A DNA stretch of 22,488 bases, taken from contig JAFGGF010000464.1 of assembly GCA_016930735.1 (NCBI GenBank), forward strand, positions 1-22,488, read 5' to 3'. Made by a program: the position numbers and the translations under genes. This stretch comes from Prolixibacteraceae bacterium. Its GTDB lineage: Bacteria; Bacteroidota; Bacteroidia; Bacteroidales; Prolixibacteraceae. The notes beneath the pieces are model-generated. The model was not told where the DNA came from. It did not search any database and was given only the letters and a program-made list of their open reading frames with translations. This document shows, in pieces, positions 1-7,318 of the stretch (positions within the stretch are counted from its first letter, which is position 1; each line of letters begins with the position of its first letter).

Positions 1-1649
1 AGGCAGTAAACGGCTGCGATAGTATTATTACAACAATTCTAACTGTAAATCCGGTTTATAATATTACTGAAAATATAACCATTTGTTATGGAGAAACTTA
101 CTTGAGCTGGGATGAAACCGGGCAATATACCCGGACTTTAAGTTCAGTAAACGGTTGTGACAGCACTGTTATAACGAATCTGGTTGTCCGGAATATAATT
201 GAAACAACTGAAAATATTGATATTTGTGAAGGTGACAGCTACAAAGGATGGACTGAATCAGGTGAATACCAGCGTATTCTTCAGGCAAAAAATGGCTGCG
301 ACAGTACCGTAATAACCATACTTACTGTAAATCCTGTTTATAATATTACTGAGGATATAACTATTTGTGAAGGTGGAACTTACAATGGCTGGACTGAAGC
401 CGGTCAATATACGCGTTCCCTGGTTTCGGTAAATGGTTGCGACAGTATTGTAATAACCAACCTTTTTGTTGGCGATGCTTATGAGGTAACCGAATACGTT
501 GAAATTTGTCATGGAAATGATTATAACGGCTGGGATGAATCAGGTGAATATCAGCGTACTTTGCAGGCACAGAGTGGTTGCGACAGTATAATCACAACTG
601 TTTTAACAATACTGCCGACTATTGAATACACCGAAGAAATTTATATTTGCGAAGGTGAATCTTACAACGGATGGACTGTAAACGGGAAATATACCAGAGA
701 ACTTACCACAGAAAATGGTTGTGATTCTGTTGTAACAACTTACCTTTTTGTGCGTCCGGTATTTAATTCAACCGATTATATTTCGATATGTGAAGGCGAT
801 TCGTATAGCGGATGGATGGAATCAGGGACTTATACTGAAACTTATGAATCCGTTTCCGGATGCGATAGCATTATAACCACTGTATTAACTGTTAACGAAA
901 CATACACAACCAGTATAAATATTACAGTTTGTAATGGCGAAGATTATAATGGATGGACTACCTCGGGAAATTATACATTGGATTTGGTTTCAGCAGAAGG
1001 GTGCGATAGTACTGTAAATATTCATCTAACGGTTCTGGCTGAAATAAGAACAACCGAGGACGTTTATATTTGTGAAGGAGAAAGCTACCAGGGCTGGACC
1101 ACAACCGGAATTTACACGAGAGGTCTGACCTCCTTCCAGGGTTGTGACTCGACAGTAACAACACTCCTTGTTGTAAATCCGAAACCCTCGCAACCTTATA
1201 TTGTTCAGGATGCCGACACGCTGACATCAACCCTTGCTGCCGGCTATTTCTGGTATTTGGATGAAATGCTTATTGAAGGGGCTGATTCCCGTAAATTAAT
1301 AATTGATGTTTCAGGGAATTACCAGGTAGCTGTAACAAACGATAAAGGATGTGTATCCGATTTGTCGGAACCACTTTATGCTGTAAGTACATCGACAAAC
1401 GACCCGGAAACATTTAAAAATCTGAAAGTGTATCCGAATCCGACATCCGGGAAAGTGGTTATAAATGGATTGAATCCATTGTCTGAAGCACAGGTCAGAA
1501 TAATTGACAATTCAGGAAAAGTAATTTTTACTGGTTTGGCGAATGGAAGTTCATTTGAAATTGACCTTGCCGGGTTTGCTTCAGGGATTTATCATCTCAA
1601 TATTACTCAGGAAGGAAAATATTATAATTATCAGATAATTAAAAAGTAG
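1..1649 (+). CDS. Giant tandem-repeat secreted protein with T9SS sorting domain, 5' end outside window
   Basis: The frame is open from base 3 to the stop at 1649 with no stop codon, so the gene starts upstream of the window. The first possible start inside (TTG at 102) lies in the middle of a repeat and is just a Leu codon. About 548 residues are visible. They hold nine copies of a 47-residue unit anchored on GCDS, each complete unit also carrying an IC-x-G-x-x-Y-x-GW segment, so there are two Cys per unit. A short beta-rich segment follows (about nt 1180-1395). The last 75 residues (about nt 1421-1646) start with VYPNPTSG and end in IIKK, a type A sorting domain recognised by the type IX secretion system. 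The protein is therefore probably exported across the outer membrane and attached to the surface or released. The repeats look structural or adhesive; no enzyme domain is visible. The ligand is unknown. Confidence 0.9.
   Translation, partial: AVNGCDSIITTILTVNPVYNITENITICYGETYLSWDETGQYTRTLSSVNGCDSTVITNLVVRNIIETTENIDICEGDSYKGWTESGEYQRILQAKNGCDSTVITILTVNPVYNITEDITICEGGTYNGWTEAGQYTRSLVSVNGCDSIVITNLFVGDAYEVTEYVEICHGNDYNGWDESGEYQRTLQAQSGCDSIITTVLTILPTIEYTEEIYICEGESYNGWTVNGKYTRELTTENGCDSVVTTYLFVRPVFNSTDYISICEGDSYSGWMESGTYTETYESVSGCDSIITTVLTVNETYTTSINITVCNGEDYNGWTTSGNYTLDLVSAEGCDSTVNIHLTVLAEIRTTEDVYICEGESYQGWTTTGIYTRGLTSFQGCDSTVTTLLVVNPKPSQPYIVQDADTLTSTLAAGYFWYLDEMLIEGADSRKLIIDVSGNYQVAVTNDKGCVSDLSEPLYAVSTSTNDPETFKNLKVYPNPTSGKVVINGLNPLSEAQVRIIDNSGKVIFTGLANGSSFEIDLAGFASGIYHLNITQEGKYYNYQIIKK
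12..1182 (+). repeat. Nine 141-bp in-frame tandem repeats (47 aa), with a 282-bp higher-order period
   Basis: The GCDS codons start at 12, 153, 294, 435, 576, 717, 858, 999 and 1140. That is exactly 141 bases apart every time, with no indel. The unit pattern is GCDS-x8-L-x-V, then a variable stretch, then IC-x-G-x-x-Y-x-GW and GxYxxxL. Alternate units resemble each other more than neighbours do. Units 1 and 3 share LTVNPVYNITE and GQYTR; units 2 and 4 share ITNL and GEYQR. The array therefore probably grew by duplication of a two-unit block. It continues beyond the left edge. Confidence 0.92.
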
Positions 1650-1692
1650 AAATTTCTGTATTGAATTGGTTTATTGAATTTTATACATAGAA

Positions 1693-1730
1693 AAAGCCCT
1701 TCCAAAAAAATGGAAGGGCTTTCATATTTT
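1693..1730. terminator. Bidirectional Rho-independent terminator
   Basis: A perfect 12-bp stem (1693-1704 with 1711-1722, core AGCCCTTCCA) closes a six-A loop. It is followed by a T-rich tract on the + strand and by TTTTTCTAT on the - strand. It lies between two convergent genes, the repeat protein and sdhB, and should serve both. Confidence 0.85.
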
Positions 1731-1743
1731 TCATATTTGTTTA

Positions 1744-2505
1744 TTATTCTGAAAACCTTGCCACCAAATACTCCCTGTTCAGTCGGGAGATATTAGAAAT
1801 TGAAATACTTTTAGGGCATTCCACTTCACAGGCACCGGTATTGGTACATCCGCCAAATCCGAGCTCATCCATTTTGGCTATCATATTACGGGCACGGCGT
1901 TTGGCTTCAACCTTTCCCTGTGGCAGTTTAGCGAGGTGTGAAACCTTTGCCGCAACAAACAACATGGCAGATGAGTTTTTACAGGCTGCAACACAGGCTC
2001 CGCATCCGATGCAGGCAGCAGCATCCATGGCCTCTTCAGCATCGTCATAACCCACCGGAATAGCATTCCCGTCGGGTACACCACCGGTATTAACTGAAAT
2101 AAAACCTCCTGCCTGAAGGATTTTGTCAAATGCAGTGCGGTTAACAACCAAATCTTTAACAACCGGAAAAGCTTTAGCCCGCCAGGGTTCAATCACAATA
2201 GTTTCACCCTCTTTGAATTTGCGCATATGTAACTGGCAGGTAGTAATTTCAGTGTCAGGTCCATGCGGTCGGCCGTTGATGTACAGGCTGCAGGTTCCGC
2301 AAATTCCTTCACGGCAATCGTGGTCAAAAGCAATTGGATCGATCCCTTTTTCAATCAGGTCGTTATTCAGAATATCGAGCATCTCCAGAAATGATGACCC
2401 GGTAGAAATATTCTCTATAGTGTAGGTTTCAAATTTCCCTTTTTCGGAGGCCCTGTTCTGCCTCCATACTTTTATATTGAGTTTTTTTAAAATTTTATCA
2501 GCCAT
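1744..2505 (-). CDS. sdhB: Succinate dehydrogenase/fumarate reductase iron-sulfur subunit
   Basis: This 253-residue subunit carries electrons between the flavoprotein and the membrane quinone site. The N-terminal plant-type ferredoxin domain has the [2Fe-2S] ligands C64, C69, C72 and C90 (CREGICGTC motif). The C-terminal domain has C165, C168 and C171 plus C230 for [4Fe-4S], and C175, C220 and C226 for [3Fe-4S]; the assignment follows the E. coli SdhB pattern. All eleven cluster ligands are present. The gene is the last of the sdhC-sdhA-sdhB order, 101 bases after sdhA, and ends at a shared terminator. Direction (succinate oxidation or fumarate reduction) cannot be told from the sequence; in anaerobic Bacteroidota the same enzyme type works as a fumarate reductase, so frdB is an equally good name. 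Confidence 0.95.
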   Translation of the reverse strand: MADKILKKLNIKVWRQNRASEKGKFETYTIENISTGSSFLEMLDILNNDLIEKGIDPIAFDHDCREGICGTCSLYINGRPHGPDTEITTCQLHMRKFKEGETIVIEPWRAKAFPVVKDLVVNRTAFDKILQAGGFISVNTGGVPDGNAIPVGYDDAEEAMDAAACIGCGACVAACKNSSAMLFVAAKVSHLAKLPQGKVEAKRRARNMIAKMDELGFGGCTNTGACEVECPKSISISNISRLNREYLVARFSE

Positions 2506-2506
2506 T

Positions 2507-2543
2507 TTTTTAGATTTTAGATTGTTAGACTTTTTAGATTTTA
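2507..2543. repeat. 13-bp direct repeat in the sdhA-sdhB spacer
   Basis: TTTTTAGATTTTA occurs at 2507-2519 and again at 2531-2543, just upstream of the sdhB start. A similar TCTAAAATCTA string stands at 9097-9107 downstream of the corrinoid gene. These look like AT-rich spacer repeats; no function can be read from them. Confidence 0.5.
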
Positions 2544-2606
2544 AGAAACATGGCAGTATTAATCTGTCCTGATTCTTATGTCCTGAATCTTTATTCTTTA
2601 TTCTGA

Positions 2607-4547
2607 TTATTTATATGAACGCTGAGTGAGCTTCACATTCTCAAATACCAGTTCCTCCTTATTAAGTTTTGGTTCTTTGCCCTCACCCTGGTATTCCCAA
2701 CACGAAACGTAAGTAAATTTTTCGTCGTTACGTTTGGCTTCACCTTCATCGGTTGCCGATTCTTCACGGAAATGGCCACCACATGATTCATTCCTGTCGA
2801 GTGCATCCATAGCCATTAATTCTCCGATATCAAAAAAATCGGCAACACGGCCTGCTTTTTCAAGTTCAGGATTCAGGTTATCCATTTCACCCGGCACTTT
2901 CACATCTTTCCAGAAATCTTCCCGTAGTTTACGGATCATTTTGATGGCTTCTTTCAAACCTTCAGCATTTCTCGACATCCCAACATGATCCCACATAATC
3001 TGACCAAGTTTTTTGTGGAAATAATCTACTGTTTTTGATCCTTTGATATTGTAAAGTTTTTCAATCCTTTCTTTTACCGATTTTTCAGCTTCTTTAAATT
3101 CCGGGGCTGAGGTATCAGTCTTAGGAGTCATAATTTCATCGGCAAGATAATCACCGATTGTATAAGGAAGGATGAAGTATCCATCGGCAAGGCCCTGCAT
3201 TAATGCTGAGGCTCCCAGGCGGTTCGCTCCGTGGTCAGAGAAGTTAGCCTCACCGATTGAATACAAACCTTTTACAGTTGTCATCAGGTTATAGTCGACC
3301 CAGGTTCCCCCCATCGAATAGTGGATGGCCGGATAGATCATCATAGGCTCTTTATAAGGATCAACGTCAGTTATTTTTTCATACATCTGGAAAAGGTTGC
3401 CATAGCGGGCTTCAATTACATCTTTTCCTAATCTTTCGATCGAATATTTAAAATCGAGAAAAACCGCCTTCCCTTCGGAATTTACACCGTAGCCGGCATC
3501 GCAACGTTCTTTTGCTGCACGCGATGCAACATCGCGAGGCACCAGGTTTCCATATGAAGGATACCTTCTTTCCAGGTAGAAATCACGGTCTTCGTCAGGA
3601 ATGTCATTTGCCTTGATTTCACCTCTCTGTAATTTTTCAGCATCCTCTTTTTTCTTTGGAACCCAAACACGGCCATCGTTACGTAATGATTCTGACATTA
3701 AAGTTAATTTTGACTGCTGGTCACCGTGAACCGGGATACAGGTTGGGTGGATCTGAACATAACAGGGGTTAGCCATAAAAGCGCCTTTTTTGTAACATTG
3801 CCATGCTGCCGATCCATTGCTTCCCATGGCATTGGTAGAAAGGAAGAAAACATTACCATAACCTCCGGTTGCAACTACCACGGCATGAGCGCCAAAACGT
3901 TTGATTTCACCTGTTATCAGGTCGCGTGCGATAATACCGCGGGCTTTCCCGTCAATAATCACCACATCAAGCATTTCGTGGCGGCTGTAAATTTCAACTG
4001 CCCCTTTGGCAATCTGCCGGTTCATAGCCTGGTAAGCTCCAATAAGTAATTGTTGTCCGGTTTGGCCACGGGCATAAAAAGTACGACTGACTAATACGCC
4101 ACCAAAAGAGCGGTTTGCAAGCGTACCACCATATTCACGGCCAAAAGGCACACCCTGCGCTACACACTGATCAATAATATTCGGAGAAACTTCAGCCAAC
4201 CGGTAAACATTTGCTTCACGGGCGCGGTAATCACCACCTTTGATAGTATCATAGAATAATCGGAAAACCGAATCATTATCATTCTGATAGTTTTTTGCAG
4301 CATTGATCCCTCCCTGTGCTGCAATGGAGTGTGCACGCCGCGGGCTGTCCTGATAACAGAATGCTTTTACATTGTATCCCAACTCTGCAAGAGAAGCTGC
4401 TGCGGAAGCACCTCCTAATCCGGTCCCTACTACAATTACTTCAAGTTTACGCTTGTTGGCAGGGCTTACAACTTTTATCGCTGACTTGTGTCTCGACCAT
4501 TTCTCTGCCAACGGCCCTTCAGGTATTTTAGAATTTAAATTGCTCAT
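2607..4547 (-). CDS. sdhA: Succinate dehydrogenase/fumarate reductase flavoprotein subunit
   Basis: This 646-residue catalytic subunit interconverts succinate and fumarate at a covalently bound FAD. The dinucleotide fold is GTGLGG at residues 41-46. H73 in AHSIAAQGG is in the position that carries the covalent 8-alpha-histidyl FAD. Substrate and catalytic elements are visible as IHPTC (H267), PRDVASR (R338, the expected proton-shuttle Arg), HYSMGG (H409) and the GEANFSDHGANRLG segment near 432-445. Length fits the long Bacteroidota/Epsilonproteobacteria-like FrdA/SdhA form. It begins 13 bases after the end of sdhC, so the two are co-transcribed. The ATG at 4547 is preceded by a weak AAGGA. 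Confidence 0.96.
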   Translation of the reverse strand: MSNLNSKIPEGPLAEKWSRHKSAIKVVSPANKRKLEVIVVGTGLGGASAAASLAELGYNVKAFCYQDSPRRAHSIAAQGGINAAKNYQNDNDSVFRLFYDTIKGGDYRAREANVYRLAEVSPNIIDQCVAQGVPFGREYGGTLANRSFGGVLVSRTFYARGQTGQQLLIGAYQAMNRQIAKGAVEIYSRHEMLDVVIIDGKARGIIARDLITGEIKRFGAHAVVVATGGYGNVFFLSTNAMGSNGSAAWQCYKKGAFMANPCYVQIHPTCIPVHGDQQSKLTLMSESLRNDGRVWVPKKKEDAEKLQRGEIKANDIPDEDRDFYLERRYPSYGNLVPRDVASRAAKERCDAGYGVNSEGKAVFLDFKYSIERLGKDVIEARYGNLFQMYEKITDVDPYKEPMMIYPAIHYSMGGTWVDYNLMTTVKGLYSIGEANFSDHGANRLGASALMQGLADGYFILPYTIGDYLADEIMTPKTDTSAPEFKEAEKSVKERIEKLYNIKGSKTVDYFHKKLGQIMWDHVGMSRNAEGLKEAIKMIRKLREDFWKDVKVPGEMDNLNPELEKAGRVADFFDIGELMAMDALDRNESCGGHFREESATDEGEAKRNDEKFTYVSCWEYQGEGKEPKLNKEELVFENVKLTQRSYK

Positions 4548-4560
4548 AGTCTTCGTCCTT

Positions 4561-5235
4561 TTATTTTACCAACATGAAATACAACGGTATTACTGAAAAT
4601 CCAACTGCAACAATAACAGCATAGATTTTAGCTATCCACTCCAGTCGTTTCATCCAGTTTTTATTATTTAATCCAAGAGTTTGGAAGGCCGACCAGAATC
4701 CATGTGTCAGATGCAGCCCGAGAAGAATAGCCCCAATAATATAAACAATACAGTAAGGGATACTTTCAATAAACAATTCAGAAACCAGTTTATAGGTATT
4801 TTCCATATTTGTGCCATTAATGGATTCCATTGAATCCGGGGCAAATTTTATTATCCAGAAGAAATTTATTATGTGTGTGACTAAGAACACAAGGACCAGT
4901 GCTCCCAATATCAACATATTGCGTGATGCCCAGGTACTCGACTCGCCAGGGTTGCTTTTTGCATACCTGATTGGTCGTGCCCTCCAGTTTTGGTATGAAA
5001 TTACAAACGACCAAAGGATATGTATCATAAAACCAAGGCCAAGTAATGGCTCCACAATTTTGATAACCGGGTTGGTAGCCATAAAATGGGCACCCTTGTT
5101 AAACAGTTCTCCGGTATCATCAAAGATCAATAAAAGATTTATTGTCAAATGCACCAGGATAAACATCATCAGGAATATACCTGTAATGCTCATGATGAAT
5201 TTTTTACCAATCGACGCGGTCAGAAATTTGCTCAT
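4561..5235 (-). CDS. sdhC: Succinate dehydrogenase/fumarate reductase cytochrome b subunit (b558 family)
   Basis: This 224-residue membrane anchor binds haem b and quinone for the SdhCAB complex. Five hydrophobic helices can be seen at about 13-36, 60-82, 105-128, 155-178 and 200-222. Helix histidines H29, H72, H121 and H175 or H178 are candidates for the ligands of two b haems, as in the Bacillus/Wolinella single-anchor, five-helix type. There is no separate sdhD, as expected for that class. It is the first gene of the operon, with a -7-like element about 46 bases upstream. Confidence 0.93.
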   Translation of the reverse strand: MSKFLTASIGKKFIMSITGIFLMMFILVHLTINLLLIFDDTGELFNKGAHFMATNPVIKIVEPLLGLGFMIHILWSFVISYQNWRARPIRYAKSNPGESSTWASRNMLILGALVLVFLVTHIINFFWIIKFAPDSMESINGTNMENTYKLVSELFIESIPYCIVYIIGAILLGLHLTHGFWSAFQTLGLNNKNWMKRLEWIAKIYAVIVAVGFSVIPLYFMLVK

Positions 5236-5280
5236 AAGACTGAATATTTATCTATTGATATAATTACATATTTATGCAAA

Positions 5281-5288
5281 CAAATGTA
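5281..5288 (-). promoter_or_regulatory. Candidate -7 promoter element for sdhCAB
   Basis: On the - strand this reads TACATTTG, a full match to the Bacteroidota -7 consensus TAnnTTTG. The start of transcription would be near 5274, leaving a leader of about 38 bases. No clear TTTG -33 element stands at the right distance, so support is partial. Confidence 0.45.
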
Positions 5289-5366
5289 GTTTTTTGATTC
5301 ATTTTCTTTTAAAAATCCGATGTCAAAAATACTAATTTAGATTCTTTCCAGAATAGTTCAGTTAAT

Positions 5367-5382
5367 CTGATCACAAGATCAG
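5367..5382. other. Small inverted repeat between the CobW gene and sdhC
   Basis: CTGATC and GATCAG flank an ACAA loop. It lies 50-64 bases past the CobW stop and about 130 bases before sdhC. There is no T-run on the - strand after it, so it is not a typical terminator; it could be a weak one or a protein-binding site. Confidence 0.3.
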
Positions 5383-5430
5383 GCAATCAAAATAGTTTAA
5401 TTTTTCCAAATTAATCAGGAGTTTTATCAT

Positions 5431-6393
5431 TTATCTGTTTGAAAATTCTTTAAACGACTGGTGCCATTCCTTTAATGTAAATTCTGTTGTAATTGCAATC
5501 AATTCAGTAGAATGATAAAATTGCCCCACAGGTTTTAAAATGTACTCTCCCAAAATACTTTGAACAGCCATTGTTTCACCTGAATCAAGGTTCACAAAGC
5601 CTTTTATCCGGTAGGCTTTTTTTGCCCATTCTTCAATAAAGTTTTGAAATGAAGAAGGACTGATTTTCCGGGAAGATTTGATTACCATTGATTTAACTTC
5701 AGGCCGGTCAAGTGATTCAACCCTGCTGAGGTAAAATTTATTAAAAGGATGGGTTCCCTCTTCAAAATCAACATTACAATATTCCGATGAATATATTTTG
5801 GCAAAAGGATTGATTTTTTTTATTTCTACGTAAATTGAATCTGTATTTTCTTTGATCAGGTCTGTTTTATTCACTATTACAAAATCTGCCATTCGGAGCT
5901 GGTGTGAAACCCGTTGTTTCATCAACCCGGTTTTATTAAAATTAAGCGCATCGACAACACACCAGTTAGATGCCAGGTATATTTTCTCACCGATATTTCC
6001 GACTGACAAAACTTCTGACACAGAGGTTGTATCCGACAAACCGGATGCTTCCATTACAATGATTTCAGGTTGAACTTCATCGATAAATTTTTCAAGCGAA
6101 CGGGTAAAACTGCCAAGCAGGCAAACACAAAATACTGAACCGTTATTGATTTCAAGCAGATGGAAATCATTGCCCCACTGTTTTAATTCCTCTCCATCAA
6201 TATTGGCAGGAGCAAACTCATTCTGGATTACACCAATTCGTTTTTTCCCTGAATATTTTTCTAAAATCCTTTTAAGGAATGTGGTCTTCCCGCTTCCTAA
6301 AAAGCCGGATATAATATGGAAAGGGATTTTATTCAGAATCCACGACCTCCCGTACTTTACAAATATGACCAGGTGTTGTACCGCAACAGCCAC
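5431..6393 (-). CDS. CobW/COG0523-family GTP-binding protein (putative metal or cofactor chaperone)
   Basis: A G3E-type GTPase. The P-loop GFLGSGKTT is at residues 30-38 of the longest frame, the Walker B segment IIVMEASG at 111-118, and the guanine motif NKTD at 175-178; a CobW C-terminal domain follows from about residue 250. Family members load metals (Zn, Co, Ni, Fe) onto target proteins. The usual CxCC metal motif after the P-loop is here C89-V-C91-L, so the third Cys is missing. The coordinates use a GTG at 6393 overlapping the upstream gene by 65 bases. The family normally begins just before the P-loop strand, so true initiation may be at CTG 6336 (or ATT 6339) behind GGGAGG, coupled to the upstream stop. 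It is last in the corrinoid operon, which suggests service to a zinc- or cobalt-dependent methyltransferase. Confidence 0.85.
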   Translation of the reverse strand: MAVAVQHLVIFVKYGRSWILNKIPFHIISGFLGSGKTTFLKRILEKYSGKKRIGVIQNEFAPANIDGEELKQWGNDFHLLEINNGSVFCVCLLGSFTRSLEKFIDEVQPEIIVMEASGLSDTTSVSEVLSVGNIGEKIYLASNWCVVDALNFNKTGLMKQRVSHQLRMADFVIVNKTDLIKENTDSIYVEIKKINPFAKIYSSEYCNVDFEEGTHPFNKFYLSRVESLDRPEVKSMVIKSSRKISPSSFQNFIEEWAKKAYRIKGFVNLDSGETMAVQSILGEYILKPVGQFYHSTELIAITTEFTLKEWHQSFKEFSNR

Positions 6394-7210
6394 CTATAAT
6401 ATTAGCTCCGGCAACCATAATTTCTTTCACCCTTGAAGCCATTTCTTCGGGTGTTTCCGGGAAAACGGTTTCACCGTCCTGATATATTGGCATTCCTGCG
6501 TTTGCGTGTACAAGAACCGGAATGTCGGAATTTACTTTCCGTATTTCTTCCACAATTCCGATCATGTTTTCAATCCCGTTACCACAGTTGGCTCCCAGCA
6601 GTTCTGCTCCTGCATCAATCAATGTATTTACCATTTCAGTTGGTGAAATTCCCATCATTGAGCGGAATTCGCCAGCCACAGTTTTTTCAAAGGTCATGGT
6701 GCAGAAGACTTCACATTTGGTATTTTCTTTTGCAGCCTGAATTGCCAACCTTGCTTCATCCAGATCGGTCATTGTCTCAATCATAATGGCATCGGCACCT
6801 CCGGCTTCCAAGCCAAGGCATTGTTCTTTAAATGCATCGTAGAGTTCTTCTTCGGTTACATCGCCCATCATCAGGATTTTTCCTGTAGGACCAACCGAAC
6901 CAAGAACAAATTTATTGCCGGCGGCTTTCCGGCTGATTTCAGCAGCTGCCTTATTCAGTTCAAAAACCCTGTCACCCAACCCATATTTTTCCAGTTTAAA
7001 CCGGGTTCCTCCAAAGCTGTTGGTCTCGATCATATCGGCTCCTGCTTCCATATAACTTCGGGCAATTTCAAAAACTTCATTGGGTTTTGTGATATTCCAC
7101 AATTCCGGGCATTCACCTGGCTGCAATCCCTTTTTCTGAAGGAAGGTTCCCCAGGCCCCATCAGAAACCAGCGTTTTTCCTTTATTTACCAAATCGATTA
7201 TTCTTCCCAT
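6329..7210 (-). CDS. Stand-alone homocysteine S-methyltransferase domain (MetH N-terminal/BHMT family)
   Basis: This 293-residue protein equals the homocysteine-binding module of cobalamin-dependent methionine synthase, without its folate, B12 and activation domains. The TIM barrel opens with LVSDGAWGTFLQ and shows IETNSFGG near 61-68. The zinc ligands that activate homocysteine thiolate are C209 in GANCGNG and C275-C276 in GGCCGTTP. Known family members move a methyl group from methylcobalamin, betaine or S-methylmethionine to homocysteine. Next to a separate corrinoid carrier gene, the natural reading is methylcorrinoid:homocysteine methyl transfer, giving methionine. The 3' end runs into the CobW gene; a REP-like repeat lies just upstream. 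Confidence 0.88.
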   Translation of the reverse strand: MGRIIDLVNKGKTLVSDGAWGTFLQKKGLQPGECPELWNITKPNEVFEIARSYMEAGADMIETNSFGGTRFKLEKYGLGDRVFELNKAAAEISRKAAGNKFVLGSVGPTGKILMMGDVTEEELYDAFKEQCLGLEAGGADAIMIETMTDLDEARLAIQAAKENTKCEVFCTMTFEKTVAGEFRSMMGISPTEMVNTLIDAGAELLGANCGNGIENMIGIVEEIRKVNSDIPVLVHANAGMPIYQDGETVFPETPEEMASRVKEIMVAGANIIGGCCGTTPGHICKVREVVDSE

Positions 7211-7224
7211 CGTAATTTTTTAAA

Positions 7225-7281
7225 GGGCTAAAGCCCGGTTCTCTATTTGCCATTAAACCCCGGATTGAAACCGGGGGCTAA
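7225..7281. repeat. REP-like palindromic element
   Basis: GGGCT-AA-AGCCC (7225-7236) is followed, after 21 bases, by CCCCGG-ATTGAAA-CCGGGG (7258-7276) and GGCTAA. The AGCCCGG of the first part can also pair with CCGGGGGCT of the second. This GC-rich layout, with ATTGAAA loop and GGCTAA ends in an otherwise AT-rich spacer, resembles the dispersed REP-type repeats of Bacteroidota genomes. It sits inside the methyltransferase operon and may act as an RNA stem or attenuator there. No RAYT transposase gene is in the window. Confidence 0.65.
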
Positions 7282-7318
7282 GAATATCAAAATTAATGAT
7301 TTAAAATTTTATCTAAAA

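Noticed and set aside
102..104. TTG as the start of the repeat protein
   Set aside because: The frame is open to the window edge and this codon lies in the middle of a conserved repeat unit; the gene begins upstream.
258..570. Antisense reading frames within the repeat array and within other long genes
   Set aside because: They follow the periodicity or codon pattern of the sense gene, lack recognisable domains, and overlap strongly supported coding sequence.
12..1182. CRISPR-like array
   Set aside because: The 141-bp period is a multiple of three, whole units diverge gradually, and they encode a conserved protein repeat. There are no short identical repeats with unique spacers.
5367..5382. 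Terminator of the CobW gene
   Set aside because: The stem is only 6 bp and no T-run follows on the - strand.
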